DNA from: an uncultured Muribaculaceae bacterium
Lineage (GTDB): Bacteria; Bacteroidota; Bacteroidia; Bacteroidales; Muribaculaceae
Assembly: GCA_947644475.1 (NCBI GenBank)
Contig: CANRZQ010000175.1
Location: 1-6,096, forward strand
Length of the DNA stretch: 6,096 nt
Direction of reading: 5' to 3'
Position 1 is the stretch's first letter. Each line of letters begins with the position of its first letter. The position numbers and the translations under genes were made by a program. The notes under the pieces are model-generated. The model was not told the origin of the DNA, did no database searches, and saw only the letters and a program-made list of their open reading frames with translations. Shown here piece by piece: positions 5,952 through 6,096 of this stretch.

Positions 5952-6096
5952 TCACCAGGGCTTGTCGGTAGTGGCACGCATTGGCTGCGGCTGTTCTTTG
6001 GCTTTTTCGCGGGTCTGGTTCTCGCGGTTTTGCATCGTTTGCAGAATCTGCTCGGCGTTGCCGCTCATCTGCTGCTGTTGTTGTTGCTGTTGCTCC
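5952..6096 (-). CDS. batC: BatC C-terminal end (partial at window edge)
   Basis: The last 47 residues of a protein entering from the right edge: E, eight consecutive Gln, then MSGNAEQILQTMQNRENQTR, EKAKEQPQP, and a final ATTDKPW before TGA (5954-5952). A Gln-rich linker, then a short AEQIL helix and a terminal basic-Trp ending, is the usual tail of the Bacteroidales BatC TPR protein, and the position directly upstream of batD supports the call. The TPR region lies outside the window, so it cannot be checked. The Gln run mixes CAA and CAG codons, so it is not a pure trinucleotide tract. Confidence 0.8.
   Translation of the reverse strand, partial: EQQQQQQQQMSGNAEQILQTMQNRENQTREKAKEQPQPMRATTDKPW

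Overview
The window looks like chromosomal DNA from a member of the Bacteroidales (Bacteroidota), plausibly a gut Muribaculaceae-type organism. The main evidence is the minus-strand batC-batD-batE gene order of the Bacteroides aerotolerance (Bat) cluster. Other pointers are the AT-rich leaders without Shine-Dalgarno sequences and a small helix-turn-helix protein and a small 'NHERIxTAQ' protein of types I associate with this order. The family assignment is inference from protein character; no rRNA or marker gene is present.

Left part (1-2385, plus strand): a cytoplasmic von Willebrand factor A (vWA) protein with an intact MIDAS metal site ends at a strong intrinsic terminator. A short conserved Bacteroidota gene follows, interrupted by an in-frame TGA at codon 27 and lacking the second histidine of its HExxH-like motif, so it is probably a pseudogene. 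Five bases after it starts a 417-residue protein of unknown function. It has several motif-like, glycine- and acid-rich blocks, suggesting a helical-barrel enzyme-like fold, and is more AT-rich than the vWA gene.

Middle part (2386-3309): a 466-base gene-free stretch holds a perfect 14-bp tandem duplication and then a striking array of five short GC-rich hairpins (2496-2646). The array is symmetrical about a perfect 22-bp palindrome, and three hairpins are directly preceded by GTAGG. This resembles a REP/BIME element of the kind mobilised by RAYT (REP-associated tyrosine) transposases, and it is the most unusual object in the window. A bidirectional terminator then serves a small minus-strand HTH protein gene (2852-3112).

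Right part (3310-6096, minus strand): the end of batC (Gln-rich C-terminus), batD (large exported protein with one membrane anchor) and batE (TPR repeats, two membrane helices, SH3-like C-terminus) form one tightly spaced operon whose promoter lies outside the window. Bat proteins are envelope proteins thought to act together with MoxR-type ATPase and BatA/BatB vWA proteins. No clearly new multi-gene system is visible. The hairpin array, the broken small gene and the unidentified 417-residue protein are the points that merit a second look.
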